From Streptomyces sannanensis (GTDB lineage Bacteria; Actinomycetota; Actinomycetes; Streptomycetales; Streptomycetaceae), in assembly GCF_039536205.1 (NCBI RefSeq), contig NZ_BAAAYL010000001.1, positions 5,952,001 to 6,016,000 of the forward strand: a DNA stretch of 64,000 bases, written 5' to 3'. Shown in pieces: positions 54,250-63,055 of the stretch. How positions within the stretch are numbered: the stretch's first letter is position 1; every line of letters begins with the position of its first letter. Below the pieces are notes generated by a model, which made no database searches, was not told the DNA's origin, and saw only the letters and a list, made by a program, of their open reading frames with translations. The position numbers and the translations under genes were made by a program.

Positions 54250-55443
54250 TCACCCGGCCGGGCAGACGGCCTTCGCGAGCCGGCGCAGGCCCTCGCCGAT
54301 CTCGTCCGGCGAGTGCGTGGTGAACGACAGCCGCATGGCCGCCGCATCCGGCTCGCCCGCGAAGAACGGGGCGCCGGGGACGTACGCCACGTCGTGCTGG
54401 ACTGCGGTCTTCAGCAGCTCGGTCGCGTCGTGACCGTCCGGCAGGCGCGCCCAGACGAACATGCCGCCCTCCGGGCGGTTCCAGCGGCTGCCTGCGGGGA
54501 GTGCCGCCGCCAGACCGCCCAGCAGGGCGTCGCGGCGCTCCCGGTAGGCCGCGCGGATACGGGCGACGTGGGCGTCGAGGTCGCTGTCCTGCAGATAGCG
54601 CGCGGCAGCGGCCTGGTCGACGGTCGAGGTGTGCAGGTCGGCGGACTGCTTGACGATCACGCAGGACCGCCGCAGCGTGGCAGGCGCCCTGAGGAAGCCG
54701 ATCCGCAGCCCCGGCGCCATGATCTTGGAGAAGGAGCCGAGCAGCACCGTACGGTCCGAAGCCGCCGGAAGCGACGCGATCAGCGGCACCGGCTCACCGT
54801 CGTAGCGGAGCTCGCCGTACGGGTCGTCCTCGACGATCCAGAAGCCGTACCGCTCGGCGGCCTCCGCCACCGCGCGGCGGCGCGCCGACGGGAGGGTGCG
54901 GCCCGTCGGGTTCTGGAAGGTCGGCACGAGGTAGAGCAGCTTGGGGCGCTCCCGTACGACGATCTCCTCGAGCGCGGCCGGGTCCAGACCGTCGTCGTCG
55001 GTCGGCACCGGCACCACCCGCGCGCCCGCGAACGCGAAGCACTGCAGCGCGGCCAGATAGCCGGGGTCCTCGACCAGCACCACGTCCCCGGGCTCCAGCA
55101 GGGCGGTGGCGACCAGGGTGAGCGCCTGCTGCGAACCCGTGGTGACCAGCAGATCCTCGGGACTCGTCGGCAGCCCCCGCTCCGTGAGCCGCTCCGCCAC
55201 CGCGGTCCGCAGTGCCGGGTCGCCCTCGGTGACGGTGTACTGGAGGGCGCGCTCGGGGGCCTCGGCGAGTACACGGTCGTAGGCGGCACGTATGCCCTCC
55301 GCGTCGAACAACTCGGGCGCGGGCAGCCCGCCGGCGAACGAGATCACCTCGGGACGCGCGGTGAGGGCCAGGATCTCGCGTACGGGGGAGGAGCCGACCG
55401 ATGCGGCGCGGGCGGCAGTTGGGGGCAGCTCTGCACGAATCAT
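54250..55443 (-). CDS. PLP-dependent aminotransferase, class I/II (LysN/MocR-tail type)
   Basis: 397 residues. The fold is marked by ISFAGGLPAPELFDAEGIRA, LLVTTGSQQALTLVATALL, LYLVPTFQNPTGRTLPSARR, the PLP lysine in LLGSFSKIMAPGLRIGFL, and a C-terminal Arg in MRLSFTTHSPDEIGEGL. This matches 2-aminoadipate/aromatic aminotransferases. There is no GntR domain. ATG 55443 is preferred; a GTG or ATG 17 codons upstream is unlike the family. The amino donor cannot be fixed from sequence, and it is not in an operon. Confidence 0.87.
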   Translation of the reverse strand: MIRAELPPTAARAASVGSSPVREILALTARPEVISFAGGLPAPELFDAEGIRAAYDRVLAEAPERALQYTVTEGDPALRTAVAERLTERGLPTSPEDLLVTTGSQQALTLVATALLEPGDVVLVEDPGYLAALQCFAFAGARVVPVPTDDDGLDPAALEEIVVRERPKLLYLVPTFQNPTGRTLPSARRRAVAEAAERYGFWIVEDDPYGELRYDGEPVPLIASLPAASDRTVLLGSFSKIMAPGLRIGFLRAPATLRRSCVIVKQSADLHTSTVDQAAAARYLQDSDLDAHVARIRAAYRERRDALLGGLAAALPAGSRWNRPEGGMFVWARLPDGHDATELLKTAVQHDVAYVPGAPFFAGEPDAAAMRLSFTTHSPDEIGEGLRRLAKAVCPAG

Positions 55444-55713
55444 GGGGCGCAGCCTACGAGGATTCGGTGCACTGTCCAGGTGGTTGACCGTCATCCGGTC
55501 AACGAGCCGACCGCACCTCCACCGCGGCGCCGATCATGAACCATTTGCCGTCCCGGCCCGTACACCCCGATAGATCCGGTTGGACCGGAGAGGGCCACAG
55601 CCCGGACGTCCGGTCCGTCTGCACACTGTTGCCAACCCCTCATCGGGGTTCCGCCCGCAGGCCCGAATGAGCGCTCCGTATGGTTTCGCCACGGTTCCTG
55701 GTCAGGAGGCCCG

Positions 55714-56125
55714 ATGCCCTCCCGTTTCATCGCTGAGAGGGGCCGGCGCGTTCTGTGCCCTGTCCAGCGCGGTACTCCATCTTCTGCTCGTCCCCGATCA
55801 CCTCAAGGAAATGCCGTACATCGGCGTCCTGTTCCTGATCGGCAGTATTGCCCTGATCTGCGCTGCCGCAGGGCTCGCGCTGCGGAACCCGGCACCGGCA
55901 TGGCTGTTCGGCGCACTCGTCAGCGGCGGCATGATCGTCGGATTCACCCTGTCCCGTACCGTCGGACTGCCCAACTACCATGAACAGGGCTGGGAGCCGC
56001 CCTACGGAGTCCTGTGCCTGATCGCGGAAGCCGGCTTCATCGCCGCCTTCGTCGCCTGGCGCCGTGTTCAGGAGACGCCTGCCCCCATCATTCCTCTCCG
56101 TGTCAAGGTGCCCACAGGCAAGTGA
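55714..56125 (+). pseudogene. Four-TM membrane protein with an early frameshift
   Basis: CAGGAGG followed by ATG 55714 is a textbook start, giving MPSRFIAERG and then nonsense. One frame over, the sequence is a clear four-helix membrane protein: GAFCALSSAVLHLLLVPDHL, MPYIGVLFLIGSIALICAAA, PAWLFGALVSGGMIVGFTLS, YGVLCLIAEAGFIAAFVAWR. Deleting one G from AGGGG (55738-55742) joins the two as MPSRFIAERAGAFCALSS. Without that, the only in-frame starts are far upstream and lack a ribosome-binding site. It is either a disrupted gene or a sequencing error in a G run. The function is unknown. Confidence 0.65.
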
Positions 56126-56319
56126 CCCGGCAGACGGGGCAGTTCAGCAGCCGCTGTCGGCGCCCAGGGTGATGTGCGTATCCATGCCGTGACGTCGGCC
56201 TGCGCCGCTTCCGGCCGGGTGCCCCGCTCCGGCGGCTCGTTTCCCAGGGCGTTCCCGCAGGGGACACGGACTGCTGGTTCCCGATGGATCGAGGGGCAGA
56301 ACCGGAGGAGAATGGGAGA

Positions 56320-56961
56320 GTGATCTTCCGCAACCGCCGGGCAATCCCCTGGCCGGGGCGGACCGTAGATACGGGTGTGCAGAGGGTTCGCTTCCCGGTC
56401 GCGCGGCTCCCGGACGAGGCGCTGCTGGCAGGGATGGCCACGGGCGACCCCGAGCTCGCCGTCACTTTCGTACGACGCTTCCAGCGCACCGTCTTCGGCG
56501 TCGCCATCGCTGTCACCGGCGATCCGCAGCTGGCCGAGGACATCGCGCAGCAGACCTTCGAGCGTGCGTGGCAGCACGCTCAGGTCTACGACTCGCGACG
56601 CGGCTCCGTGACGACCTGGCTGACGACCATCGCGCACAACCTGGCCATCGACGCCGTCCGGTCCCGCCGGCCGGATCCGGTGGCCCCCGAAGACCTCGAG
56701 GCACTCCTCGATGTCGTGACCGAAACACCCGAGCGGCACGTACTGGCCGACGAGGCGTCCTCCATGCTGAGGGCCGCTGTGGCGCAGCTGCCGCGTGAGC
56801 AGGGCCGTGCCGTGGTGATGGCGGGGATCTACGGGATGACGGCCCAGCAGATCGCCGACTGGGAGCACATCCCTCTGGGCACGGCCAAGACACGGATCAG
56901 GACAGCGATGGGGAAACTCCGCACCGCGCTCACGGCTCCGGAGCGGGGCGACCATGGGTAA
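56320..56961 (+). CDS. ECF-type RNA polymerase sigma factor
   Basis: 213 residues from GTG 56320, with GGAGGAG upstream (an ATG at 56284 gives 12 more). Region 2 shows FVRRFQRTVFGVAIAVTGD, AEDIAQQTFERAWQHAQVYD and RGSVTTWLTTIAHNLAIDAV; region 4 shows LPREQGRAVVMAGIYGMTAQ and IADWEHIPLGTAKTRIRTAM. The gene overlaps the next one by 8 bp, and that gene encodes a zinc-finger anti-sigma factor. It probably answers an envelope or redox signal. Confidence 0.9.
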   Translation: MIFRNRRAIPWPGRTVDTGVQRVRFPVARLPDEALLAGMATGDPELAVTFVRRFQRTVFGVAIAVTGDPQLAEDIAQQTFERAWQHAQVYDSRRGSVTTWLTTIAHNLAIDAVRSRRPDPVAPEDLEALLDVVTETPERHVLADEASSMLRAAVAQLPREQGRAVVMAGIYGMTAQQIADWEHIPLGTAKTRIRTAMGKLRTALTAPERGDHG

Positions 56962-57697
56962 GGACATGACCTGCGTTCACCTGCACGAGATCGGCGCCGA
57001 GCTGGCCCTGGGCGTGCTGCCGGGCCGCGAGCGGGCCGAGGCGATCGCGCACCTGGACGGCTGCGCGGCCTGCCGGGAGTACGTCGAGCAGCTCACCCTC
57101 GTCGGTGACGGGCTGCTCGGCCTGCTGCCCGGCAGTGAGCCGCCGGTCGGGTTCGAGACCCGGGTGGCACGGCGGCTGACCCCTGCCCCCTCGGCCCGGC
57201 AGGGGCGCACGCATCTGCGTGAGTCCGGGCGTGTGCGCGAGCGGTTCCGCGGTCGTGGGCGAGTGCGGGTCGCGGCAGCCGCGGCCGCCGCCGCGCTCGC
57301 CTTCGGCTTCGGCGGCTGGGCCGTGGGGACAGCGATCGAGGGCGGTCTCGCGCCTTCGCTTCCCGTCGTGGCCGAGTCGGGGCTGCTGCGCGCCGACCTG
57401 ACCGCTGCCGGCCCGGGGCGGCTGCCGGCCGGCGAGATCTACGCCCATCCCGGGCCGCCGGCCTGGGTGTACATGTACGTCGACCTCGGCGATGCCATGA
57501 CCCCGTACAGCGGAAAGGTCACCTGCCTGCTGGTGAACAGAGACGGCAGCACCGCCCGAGTCGGTGTCTTCACCCTGCGCGACGGCTACGGCTACTGGGG
57601 AAGCCCGGCCCCGGTGAACGCGCACATGGTCTCCGGCGCCCGACTGGTCTCCTCCGGGGGCACCGTCCTGGCCACCGCCCAGTTCGCGAAGGGGTGA
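56954..57697 (+). CDS. Membrane-anchored zinc-finger anti-sigma factor
   Basis: 247 residues. The N-terminal ZAS domain has the H-x3-C-x2-C motif HLDGCAACREY. After a basic linker comes one TM helix (VAAAAAAAALAFGFGGWAVG), and an extracytoplasmic sensor domain (EIYAHPGPPAWVYMYVDLGD, GYGYWGSPAPVNAHMVSGAR) of the anti-sigma-K-like type. It should bind the ECF sigma encoded just upstream at the membrane and release it on an external cue. The overlap of the two genes keeps their amounts equal. Confidence 0.88.
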   Translation: MGKDMTCVHLHEIGAELALGVLPGRERAEAIAHLDGCAACREYVEQLTLVGDGLLGLLPGSEPPVGFETRVARRLTPAPSARQGRTHLRESGRVRERFRGRGRVRVAAAAAAAALAFGFGGWAVGTAIEGGLAPSLPVVAESGLLRADLTAAGPGRLPAGEIYAHPGPPAWVYMYVDLGDAMTPYSGKVTCLLVNRDGSTARVGVFTLRDGYGYWGSPAPVNAHMVSGARLVSSGGTVLATAQFAKG

Positions 57698-57755
57698 CGC
57701 CCGGATCGGCTCCCCCCGTGGCGACCGTCCCTCCCCGCCTTGTCCGGGCAGAGCG

Positions 57756-59369
57756 TCAGCTGCTGCGCCGGTCCAGCACGTCCTGGACCTCGGCACGGAT
57801 TTCGTCCGTCGCGAGGCCGCGGATGGTCAGGGTCGTACGGCGGCGCAGGACGTCGTCCACCGTCCGGGCCCACTCGTGGTCACGGGCGTAGACGACCTGT
57901 GCCCAGATCTCCGGGGCGTCCGGGTGAATCCGCCTGCCGAGTTCGGGGTTCTCGTTCGCGAGCCGTGCGATGTCGAAGGACAGCGAACCGTAATGCGTGG
58001 CGAGGTGCCGAGCCGTGTCGGCGGCCATGCGCGGGCCGGGGGCCGGACCGTCCACCAGCAGCCGGTGCGCGACCGCGCGCGGGTTGGCTATGCCCGGCAG
58101 CGGAAGCTTCTTCGGCAGCTGCGAGATCGGTTCCATGTCCTCGCCCAGTGGCCGGCCGGGCAGCGAGGCCAGCTTGTTCATGACCGTACGGCCGATGTGG
58201 CGGAAGGTGGTCCACTTACCGCCGGCGACCGACAGCATGCCGCCGCGGCCCTCGGTGACCACGGTCTCGCGCTTGGCCTTCGCGGTGTCACCGGGACTGC
58301 CCGGCAGCACCCGCAGCCCCGCGAAGGCGTAGGTGATCAGATCGCGGGACAGTTGCTGGTCGCGGACGGAGAAGGCGGCCTCGTCGAGGATCTGGGTGAT
58401 GTCCTTCTCGTCGACCGAGACATCGGCCGGATCGCCCTCGTACTCCTCGTCGGTCGTGCCGAGGAGCAGCATGTCCTCCCAGGGGAGGGCGAAGGTGATC
58501 CGGTACTTGTCGATGGGAGTGGCCAGCGCTGCCCGCCAGGGGGAGGTGCGCCTGAGAACGAGGTGCGCGCCCTTGGAGAGACGGATGGAGGGGGCCGCGT
58601 CCGGGTCCTCCATCCTGCGCAGGTGGTCGACCCACGGGCCGGTGGCGTTGAGCACCAGCCGGGCGTCGACACCGAATTCGGAACCGTCCGTACGGTCCTT
58701 GAGCTCCGCGCCCGTCACCCGGCCCCTGGTGAAGCGCAGACCGGTGACCTCGGCGTGGTTGAGGACGACCGCGCCCGCGTCGACTGCGGCGCGCACGGTC
58801 ATCAGGGCCATGCGGGAGTCGTTCATCTGGTCGTCGCCGTAGACGGCGACGGCCTTGAGGTTGTCCGTACGCAGCTCGGGAACGTCGCGTCGGGCGCGCG
58901 CCGGGCTGATGACGTGGCCCATGCCGTCGCCGAACGCGGAGAGCGCCGAGTAGGTGAAGACGCCGGCGCCGAGCTTGGCCGCGCCGTGGGGACCGCCCTT
59001 GTAGACGGGCAGGTAGAAGGTGAGCGGATTGGACAGATGGGGCGCGACCTCGCGCGACACCGCCCGCCGTTCGAAGTGGTTCTCCGCCACCAGCTTCACG
59101 GCGCCGGTCTGCAGATAGCGCAGTCCGCCGTGCAGCAGCTTGGAGGAGGCGGAGGAGGTGGCGCCGGCGAAGTCGCCGGCGTCCACCAGGGCCACCCGCA
59201 GCCCGGACTGCGCGGCGTGCCAGGCCGTGGAGATGCCCAGGATGCCGCCGCCGATCACCAGGAGGTCGTAGGTCGCCTTCGAGAGCTGCTCTCTGGTCTC
59301 GGCGCGGCTCGGCAGGGAACCGGCAGCCGGGTGCGTCCCAAGACTCGGGACGCTCTGCAGGGTGCTCAT
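57756..59369 (-). CDS. glpD: Glycerol-3-phosphate dehydrogenase (FAD)
   Basis: 537 residues. It oxidises glycerol 3-phosphate to dihydroxyacetone phosphate at the membrane, passing electrons to menaquinone. The FAD site is LLVIGGGILGISTAWHAAQS, followed by FAGATSSASSKLLHGGLRYL. Further family signatures are YDDQMNDSRMALMT-like GDDQMNDSRMALMTVRAAV and VAGGKWTTFRHIGRTVMNK. ATG 59369 has GAGGAG six bases before it. The gene is last in glpF-glpK-glpD, 12 bp after glpK. It matches the gyl operon arrangement of S. coelicolor. Confidence 0.95.
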   Translation of the reverse strand: MSTLQSVPSLGTHPAAGSLPSRAETREQLSKATYDLLVIGGGILGISTAWHAAQSGLRVALVDAGDFAGATSSASSKLLHGGLRYLQTGAVKLVAENHFERRAVSREVAPHLSNPLTFYLPVYKGGPHGAAKLGAGVFTYSALSAFGDGMGHVISPARARRDVPELRTDNLKAVAVYGDDQMNDSRMALMTVRAAVDAGAVVLNHAEVTGLRFTRGRVTGAELKDRTDGSEFGVDARLVLNATGPWVDHLRRMEDPDAAPSIRLSKGAHLVLRRTSPWRAALATPIDKYRITFALPWEDMLLLGTTDEEYEGDPADVSVDEKDITQILDEAAFSVRDQQLSRDLITYAFAGLRVLPGSPGDTAKAKRETVVTEGRGGMLSVAGGKWTTFRHIGRTVMNKLASLPGRPLGEDMEPISQLPKKLPLPGIANPRAVAHRLLVDGPAPGPRMAADTARHLATHYGSLSFDIARLANENPELGRRIHPDAPEIWAQVVYARDHEWARTVDDVLRRRTTLTIRGLATDEIRAEVQDVLDRRSS

Positions 59370-59381
59370 GATCACTCCTCG

Positions 59382-60911
59382 TCAGTTTTCTTCTTCGAGC
59401 CAGCCCATGGAGCGTTCAACGGCCTTGAGCCAGTTCTTGTACTCGCGGTCGCGGGTGTCCGCGTCCATGCGGGGGGTCCACTCGGCGGCCCGGCGCCAGT
59501 TGGCGCGCAGTGCGTCGGTGTCGGGCCAGAAGCCGACGGCCAGGCCGGCGGCGTAGGCCGCGCCGAGGCAGGTGGTTTCGGCGACCATGGGGCGCACCAC
59601 GGGGGAGTCCAGGACGTCCGAGAGCGTCTGCATCAGCAGGTTGTTGGAGGTCATGCCGCCGTCGACCTTGAGCGCGGTCAGCTCGACACCGGAGTCCTTC
59701 GTCATGGCGTCGGTGATCTCGCGGGTCTGCCAGGCGGTGGCCTCGAGTACGGCGCGGGCGATGTGCGCCTTGGTGACGTACCGGGTCAGGCCGGCGATGA
59801 CACCGCGGGCGTCGGAGCGCCAGTACGGGGCGAACAGGCCGGAGAAGGCCGGTACGAAGTAGGCGCCGCCGTTGTCGTCGACGGAGGAGGCCAATGTCTC
59901 GATCTCGGCCGCGGACTTGATCAGGCCCATCTGGTCGCGCATCCACTGGACCAGCGAACCCGTGACGGCGATCGAGCCCTCGAGGGCGTAGACCGGCTTC
60001 TGGTCGCCGATCCGGTAGCCGACGGTGGTCAGCAGGCCGCTGTAGGAGTTGATGACCTTCTCGCCGGTGTTCATCAGCATGAAGGTGCCGGTGCCGTACG
60101 TGGACTTGGCCTCACCCTCGGCGAAGCAGGTCTGGCCGAACAGAGCGGCCTGCTGGTCGCCGAGCGCGGACGCGACCGGGACACCGTCCAGGACGCCGCC
60201 CTTGACCCTGCCGTACACCTCGGAGGAGGAACGGATCTCCGGCAGGACGGCCGCCGGGACGTCCATGGACGAGAGGATCCGCTCGTCCCACTCCATGGTG
60301 TGGAGGTTCATCAGCAGGGTGCGGGAGGCGTTGGTGACGTCGGTGACGTGGTGGCCGCCGTCGACGCCGCCGGTGAGATTCCAGATGACCCAGGAGTCCA
60401 TGGTGCCGAAGAGGATCTCGCCCCGCTCGGCGCGCTCGCGCAGGCCCTCGACGTTGTCCAGCAGCCAGCGGACCTTCGGGCCGGAGAAGTAGCTGGCCAG
60501 CGGCAGGCCGGTCTCGCGGCGGAAGCGGTCCTGGCCGACGTTGCGGCCCAGCTCCTTGCAGAGGGCGTCGGTGCGGGTGTCCTGCCAGACGATGGCGTTG
60601 TGGACCGGCTCACCGGTGGCCCTGTCCCACAGGACGGTGGTCTCGCGCTGGTTGGTGATGCCGATCGCCTTGACGTCAGCGGCGGTGATGCCGCCCTTCT
60701 CGAGGGCGCCGGCCACAACCTCCTGGACGTTCGTCCAGATCTCGGCGGCGTCGTGCTCGACCCAGCCCGGCTTGGGGAAGATCTGCTCGTGCTCCTTCTG
60801 GTCGACGGCGACGATCCGGCCGTCTCTGTCGAAGACGATGCAGCGGCTGGAGGTGGTGCCCTGGTCGATGGCGGCGATGAACGGCCCGGCGGTGCGGTGG
60901 GCGTCGGTCAC
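59382..60911 (-). CDS. glpK: Glycerol kinase
   Basis: 509 residues. It phosphorylates glycerol with ATP. FGGY-family signatures: [20 protein letters not shown], the glycerol-binding [19 protein letters not shown] and [10 protein letters not shown], the ATP region [14 protein letters not shown], and the C-terminal [20 protein letters not shown] 60911 has AGGAG at good spacing. It is the middle gene of the glycerol operon; a hairpin at 60957-60984 separates it from glpF and may tune relative expression. Confidence 0.96.
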   Translation of the reverse strand: MTDAHRTAGPFIAAIDQGTTSSRCIVFDRDGRIVAVDQKEHEQIFPKPGWVEHDAAEIWTNVQEVVAGALEKGGITAADVKAIGITNQRETTVLWDRATGEPVHNAIVWQDTRTDALCKELGRNVGQDRFRRETGLPLASYFSGPKVRWLLDNVEGLRERAERGEILFGTMDSWVIWNLTGGVDGGHHVTDVTNASRTLLMNLHTMEWDERILSSMDVPAAVLPEIRSSSEVYGRVKGGVLDGVPVASALGDQQAALFGQTCFAEGEAKSTYGTGTFMLMNTGEKVINSYSGLLTTVGYRIGDQKPVYALEGSIAVTGSLVQWMRDQMGLIKSAAEIETLASSVDDNGGAYFVPAFSGLFAPYWRSDARGVIAGLTRYVTKAHIARAVLEATAWQTREITDAMTKDSGVELTALKVDGGMTSNNLLMQTLSDVLDSPVVRPMVAETTCLGAAYAAGLAVGFWPDTDALRANWRRAAEWTPRMDADTRDREYKNWLKAVERSMGWLEEEN

Positions 60912-60956
60912 TGGGTGCTCCTGGGAAGTCTGTGTGAGAGGACGGCTTGGAGGGGC

Positions 60957-60984
60957 CTGATGGATCTCCGCGGCGATCCATCAG
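60957..60984 (-). promoter_or_regulatory. Hairpin in the glpF-glpK gap
   Basis: CTGATGGAT and ATCCATCAG form a 9-bp stem with a 10-nt loop, just after the glpF stop on the transcript. It may act as a partial terminator or protect the glpF mRNA end. Confidence 0.5.
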
Positions 60985-60990
60985 ACACCC

Positions 60991-61779
60991 CTAGGCGAAC
61001 GCGAGCTTGTAGATACCCGCTGCGAGGGCGCCGCCGATCAGCGGGCCGACGACGGGAATCCAGGCGTAGCCCCAGTCGGAGCCGCCCTTGTTCGGCAGCG
61101 GCAGCAGCGCGTGCACGAGGCGCGGACCCAGGTCGCGCGCCGGGTTGATGGCGTAGCCGGTCGGGCCGCCCAGCGAGAGGCCGATGCCGACGACGACGAA
61201 CGCGGTGATCAGCCCGCCGAGGAGGCCGAGGCCCTTGCCGCTGTCATTGAGGCCCTGCGTGAGGACCGCGAGCACGAGCACCAGGGTGCCGATGATCTCG
61301 GTGGCCAGGTTCTGCGCGATGTTCCGGATCTCGGGGCCGGTGGAGAAGACACCCAGCACCGGGCCGGCGGCCGGCTCCGTCTTCTGGTCGACCAGCCCCG
61401 CGTGTTCGGAGCGGGTGCCGATGATCTCCGGGTCGGTGAGGTGCGCGTGGAACTGGCCGTAGTACGCGACCCAGACCAGCGTGGCACCGAGCATGGCGCC
61501 GAGCAGCTGGCCGGCGAAGTAGACCGGAACGTTGCTCCAGTCACCGTCCTTGATCGCGATGCCGACGGTGACGGCGGGGTTGAGGTGGGCGCCGGAGAGG
61601 GAGCCCGTCATGTAGACGGCGGTCATGACCGCGAAGCCCCACCCGAGAGTGATGGCCAGCCAGCCGGCGTTCTGTGCTTTGGAGCGCTTGAGCACGACGG
61701 CGGCCACCACGCCACCGCCGAGCAGGATGAGCACGGCGGTACCGATGATCTCGCCGATGAAGATGTCGGAGGTGGACAC
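60991..61779 (-). CDS. glpF: Glycerol uptake facilitator (aquaglyceroporin)
   Basis: 262 residues from GTG 61779, with AAAGGAG upstream. Six hydrophobic helices and two half-helices carry the NPA motifs [11 protein letters not shown] and [11 protein letters not shown]; the Asp after the second NPA marks glycerol channels as opposed to water channels. It is the first gene of the operon, with the GylR regulator upstream in the same orientation. Its leader contains one of two shared operator-like motifs. Confidence 0.95.
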   Translation of the reverse strand: MSTSDIFIGEIIGTAVLILLGGGVVAAVVLKRSKAQNAGWLAITLGWGFAVMTAVYMTGSLSGAHLNPAVTVGIAIKDGDWSNVPVYFAGQLLGAMLGATLVWVAYYGQFHAHLTDPEIIGTRSEHAGLVDQKTEPAAGPVLGVFSTGPEIRNIAQNLATEIIGTLVLVLAVLTQGLNDSGKGLGLLGGLITAFVVVGIGLSLGGPTGYAINPARDLGPRLVHALLPLPNKGGSDWGYAWIPVVGPLIGGALAAGIYKLAFA

Positions 61780-61949
61780 CTGCGACTCCTTTGTCCTTTT
61801 TGGGGCTTGTTCGCCTCCGGAGGCGCTCAGGGCTGTGCCGACGGTCGATCGCGCTCGACCGCTCGCGCCCCTCCTTCGGCTCACTCGCACGTCCAGGGGA
61901 AATGCCGGCCCTTGGCGTTGTCGCACTCTAGCGCGTATTACCGGTAGGT

Positions 61950-61973
61950 GTTCGATAATGCCGACCGACGAAC
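61950..61973 (-). promoter_or_regulatory. Predicted GylR operator before glpF
   Basis: GTTCGATAATGCCGA (61950-61964) shares 13 of 15 bases with a motif before gylR. It forms an inverted repeat with arms GTTCG and CGAAC (61969-61973). Its position, about 170 bp before glpF, fits the operon promoter region. Confidence 0.6.
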
Positions 61974-62050
61974 GGCAGTGTTTCCCTCGAGTTACCGGCG
62001 AGTCAAGAGTTGAGGGTGCCGAATCCCGATCGTTACCGCGCCGCGTGCCG

Positions 62051-62815
62051 TCAGAAGCGGCCGGCGCCGAGGTCGCGAGAGACCGCACGCGCGCAGTCGC
62101 GCACCGCCGCCACGAGCTCACCCCGCAGCTCGCCCGAGGGGCACACCCGCTCCACGGCGCCGGTGATGCCCACCGCCCCGACGGGCATGCGCCGCCGGTC
62201 ATGGATGGGCGCGGCCACCGACGCGACGCCCTCCCAGGTCTCCTCCACGTCCGCGGCCCAGCCGCGCGCCCGTGTCAGGTCGAGGAGCCCCTCGAAGTCC
62301 TCCAGCCCGGTCACCGTCCGCGGGGTGAAGGCCTTGCGTTCCGCCTCCACGACCTCGCTGTGCGCCACCGGGTCGTACGCGGACAGCACCTTGCCCAGTG
62401 CGGTGGAGTGCAGCGGCTGCATCGCCCCGACCTCCAGCACCTGCCGGCTGTTGTCCGGCCGGAAGACGTGGTGCACGATCAGCACTCCCTGCTGATGCAG
62501 CACGCCGAGATAGACGCTCTCGCCGCTCGAACGGGCCAGATCGTCGGCCCACACCAGCGCGCGGGCCCGGAGCTCGTGCACATCCAGATAGGTCGTGCCC
62601 AGCCGCAGCAGCTCCGCACCCAGCTGGTAACGCCCCGACGCCTGGTCCTGCTCGACGAAGCCCTCGTGCTGCAGGGTGCGCAGGATTCCGTGCGCGGTGC
62701 CCTTGGCCAGGCCGAGCGAGGAGGCGATGTCGGACAGTCCGAGCCGGCGTTCCCCGCCCGCGAGCAGCCGCAGCATCGCCGCCGCCCGTTCGAGCGACTG
62801 GATGTTCTTCGCCAT
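62051..62815 (-). CDS. gylR: IclR-family glycerol operon regulator GylR
   Basis: 254 residues from ATG 62815, with GAGGTGGGCGGAG upstream. The N-terminal winged helix is [40 protein letters not shown]. The ligand domain shows [40 protein letters not shown], and [20 protein letters not shown]. In S. coelicolor GylR represses both itself and the gyl operon and is released on growth with glycerol. Gene order and sequence features here are the same. Confidence 0.93.
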   Translation of the reverse strand: MAKNIQSLERAAAMLRLLAGGERRLGLSDIASSLGLAKGTAHGILRTLQHEGFVEQDQASGRYQLGAELLRLGTTYLDVHELRARALVWADDLARSSGESVYLGVLHQQGVLIVHHVFRPDNSRQVLEVGAMQPLHSTALGKVLSAYDPVAHSEVVEAERKAFTPRTVTGLEDFEGLLDLTRARGWAADVEETWEGVASVAAPIHDRRRMPVGAVGITGAVERVCPSGELRGELVAAVRDCARAVSRDLGAGRF

Positions 62816-62837
62816 CGCTCCGCCCACCTCCACTCAA

Positions 62838-62854
62838 GTTCGACAATGCTGAAC
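62838..62854 (-). promoter_or_regulatory. Predicted GylR operator before gylR
   Basis: GTTCGACAATGCTGAAC is an inverted repeat (GTTC/GAAC) that starts 23 bp before the gylR ATG. Its core repeats the motif before glpF, which supports autoregulation. Confidence 0.6.
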
Positions 62855-63055
62855 ACTATCGGTCGATGTCGACCGCTGGCTGCCGTAGTGCCGACTCCGC
62901 CGGCCAAGTGGATCCGGACATACGCACAGACAGCATGACGGCCGGTTCGTGGGACACCTGAGCGAGGTTGTCCACCACCCGGCTACCCTGACGGCGTGCG
63001 GCTTCCTCCCGGAGGCCGCAAAGCCGACAGCCGTCGCACCTCAGGGAGCACTTCC

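Noticed and set aside
57876..61148. A 1090-codon plus-strand open frame
   Set aside because: It is antisense to glpD, glpK and glpF, which are unmistakable on the minus strand.
62870..63055. Possible cobalamin or SAM riboswitch before metH
   Set aside because: The leader lacks a recognisable B12-box or SAM core by eye; a covariance search would decide.
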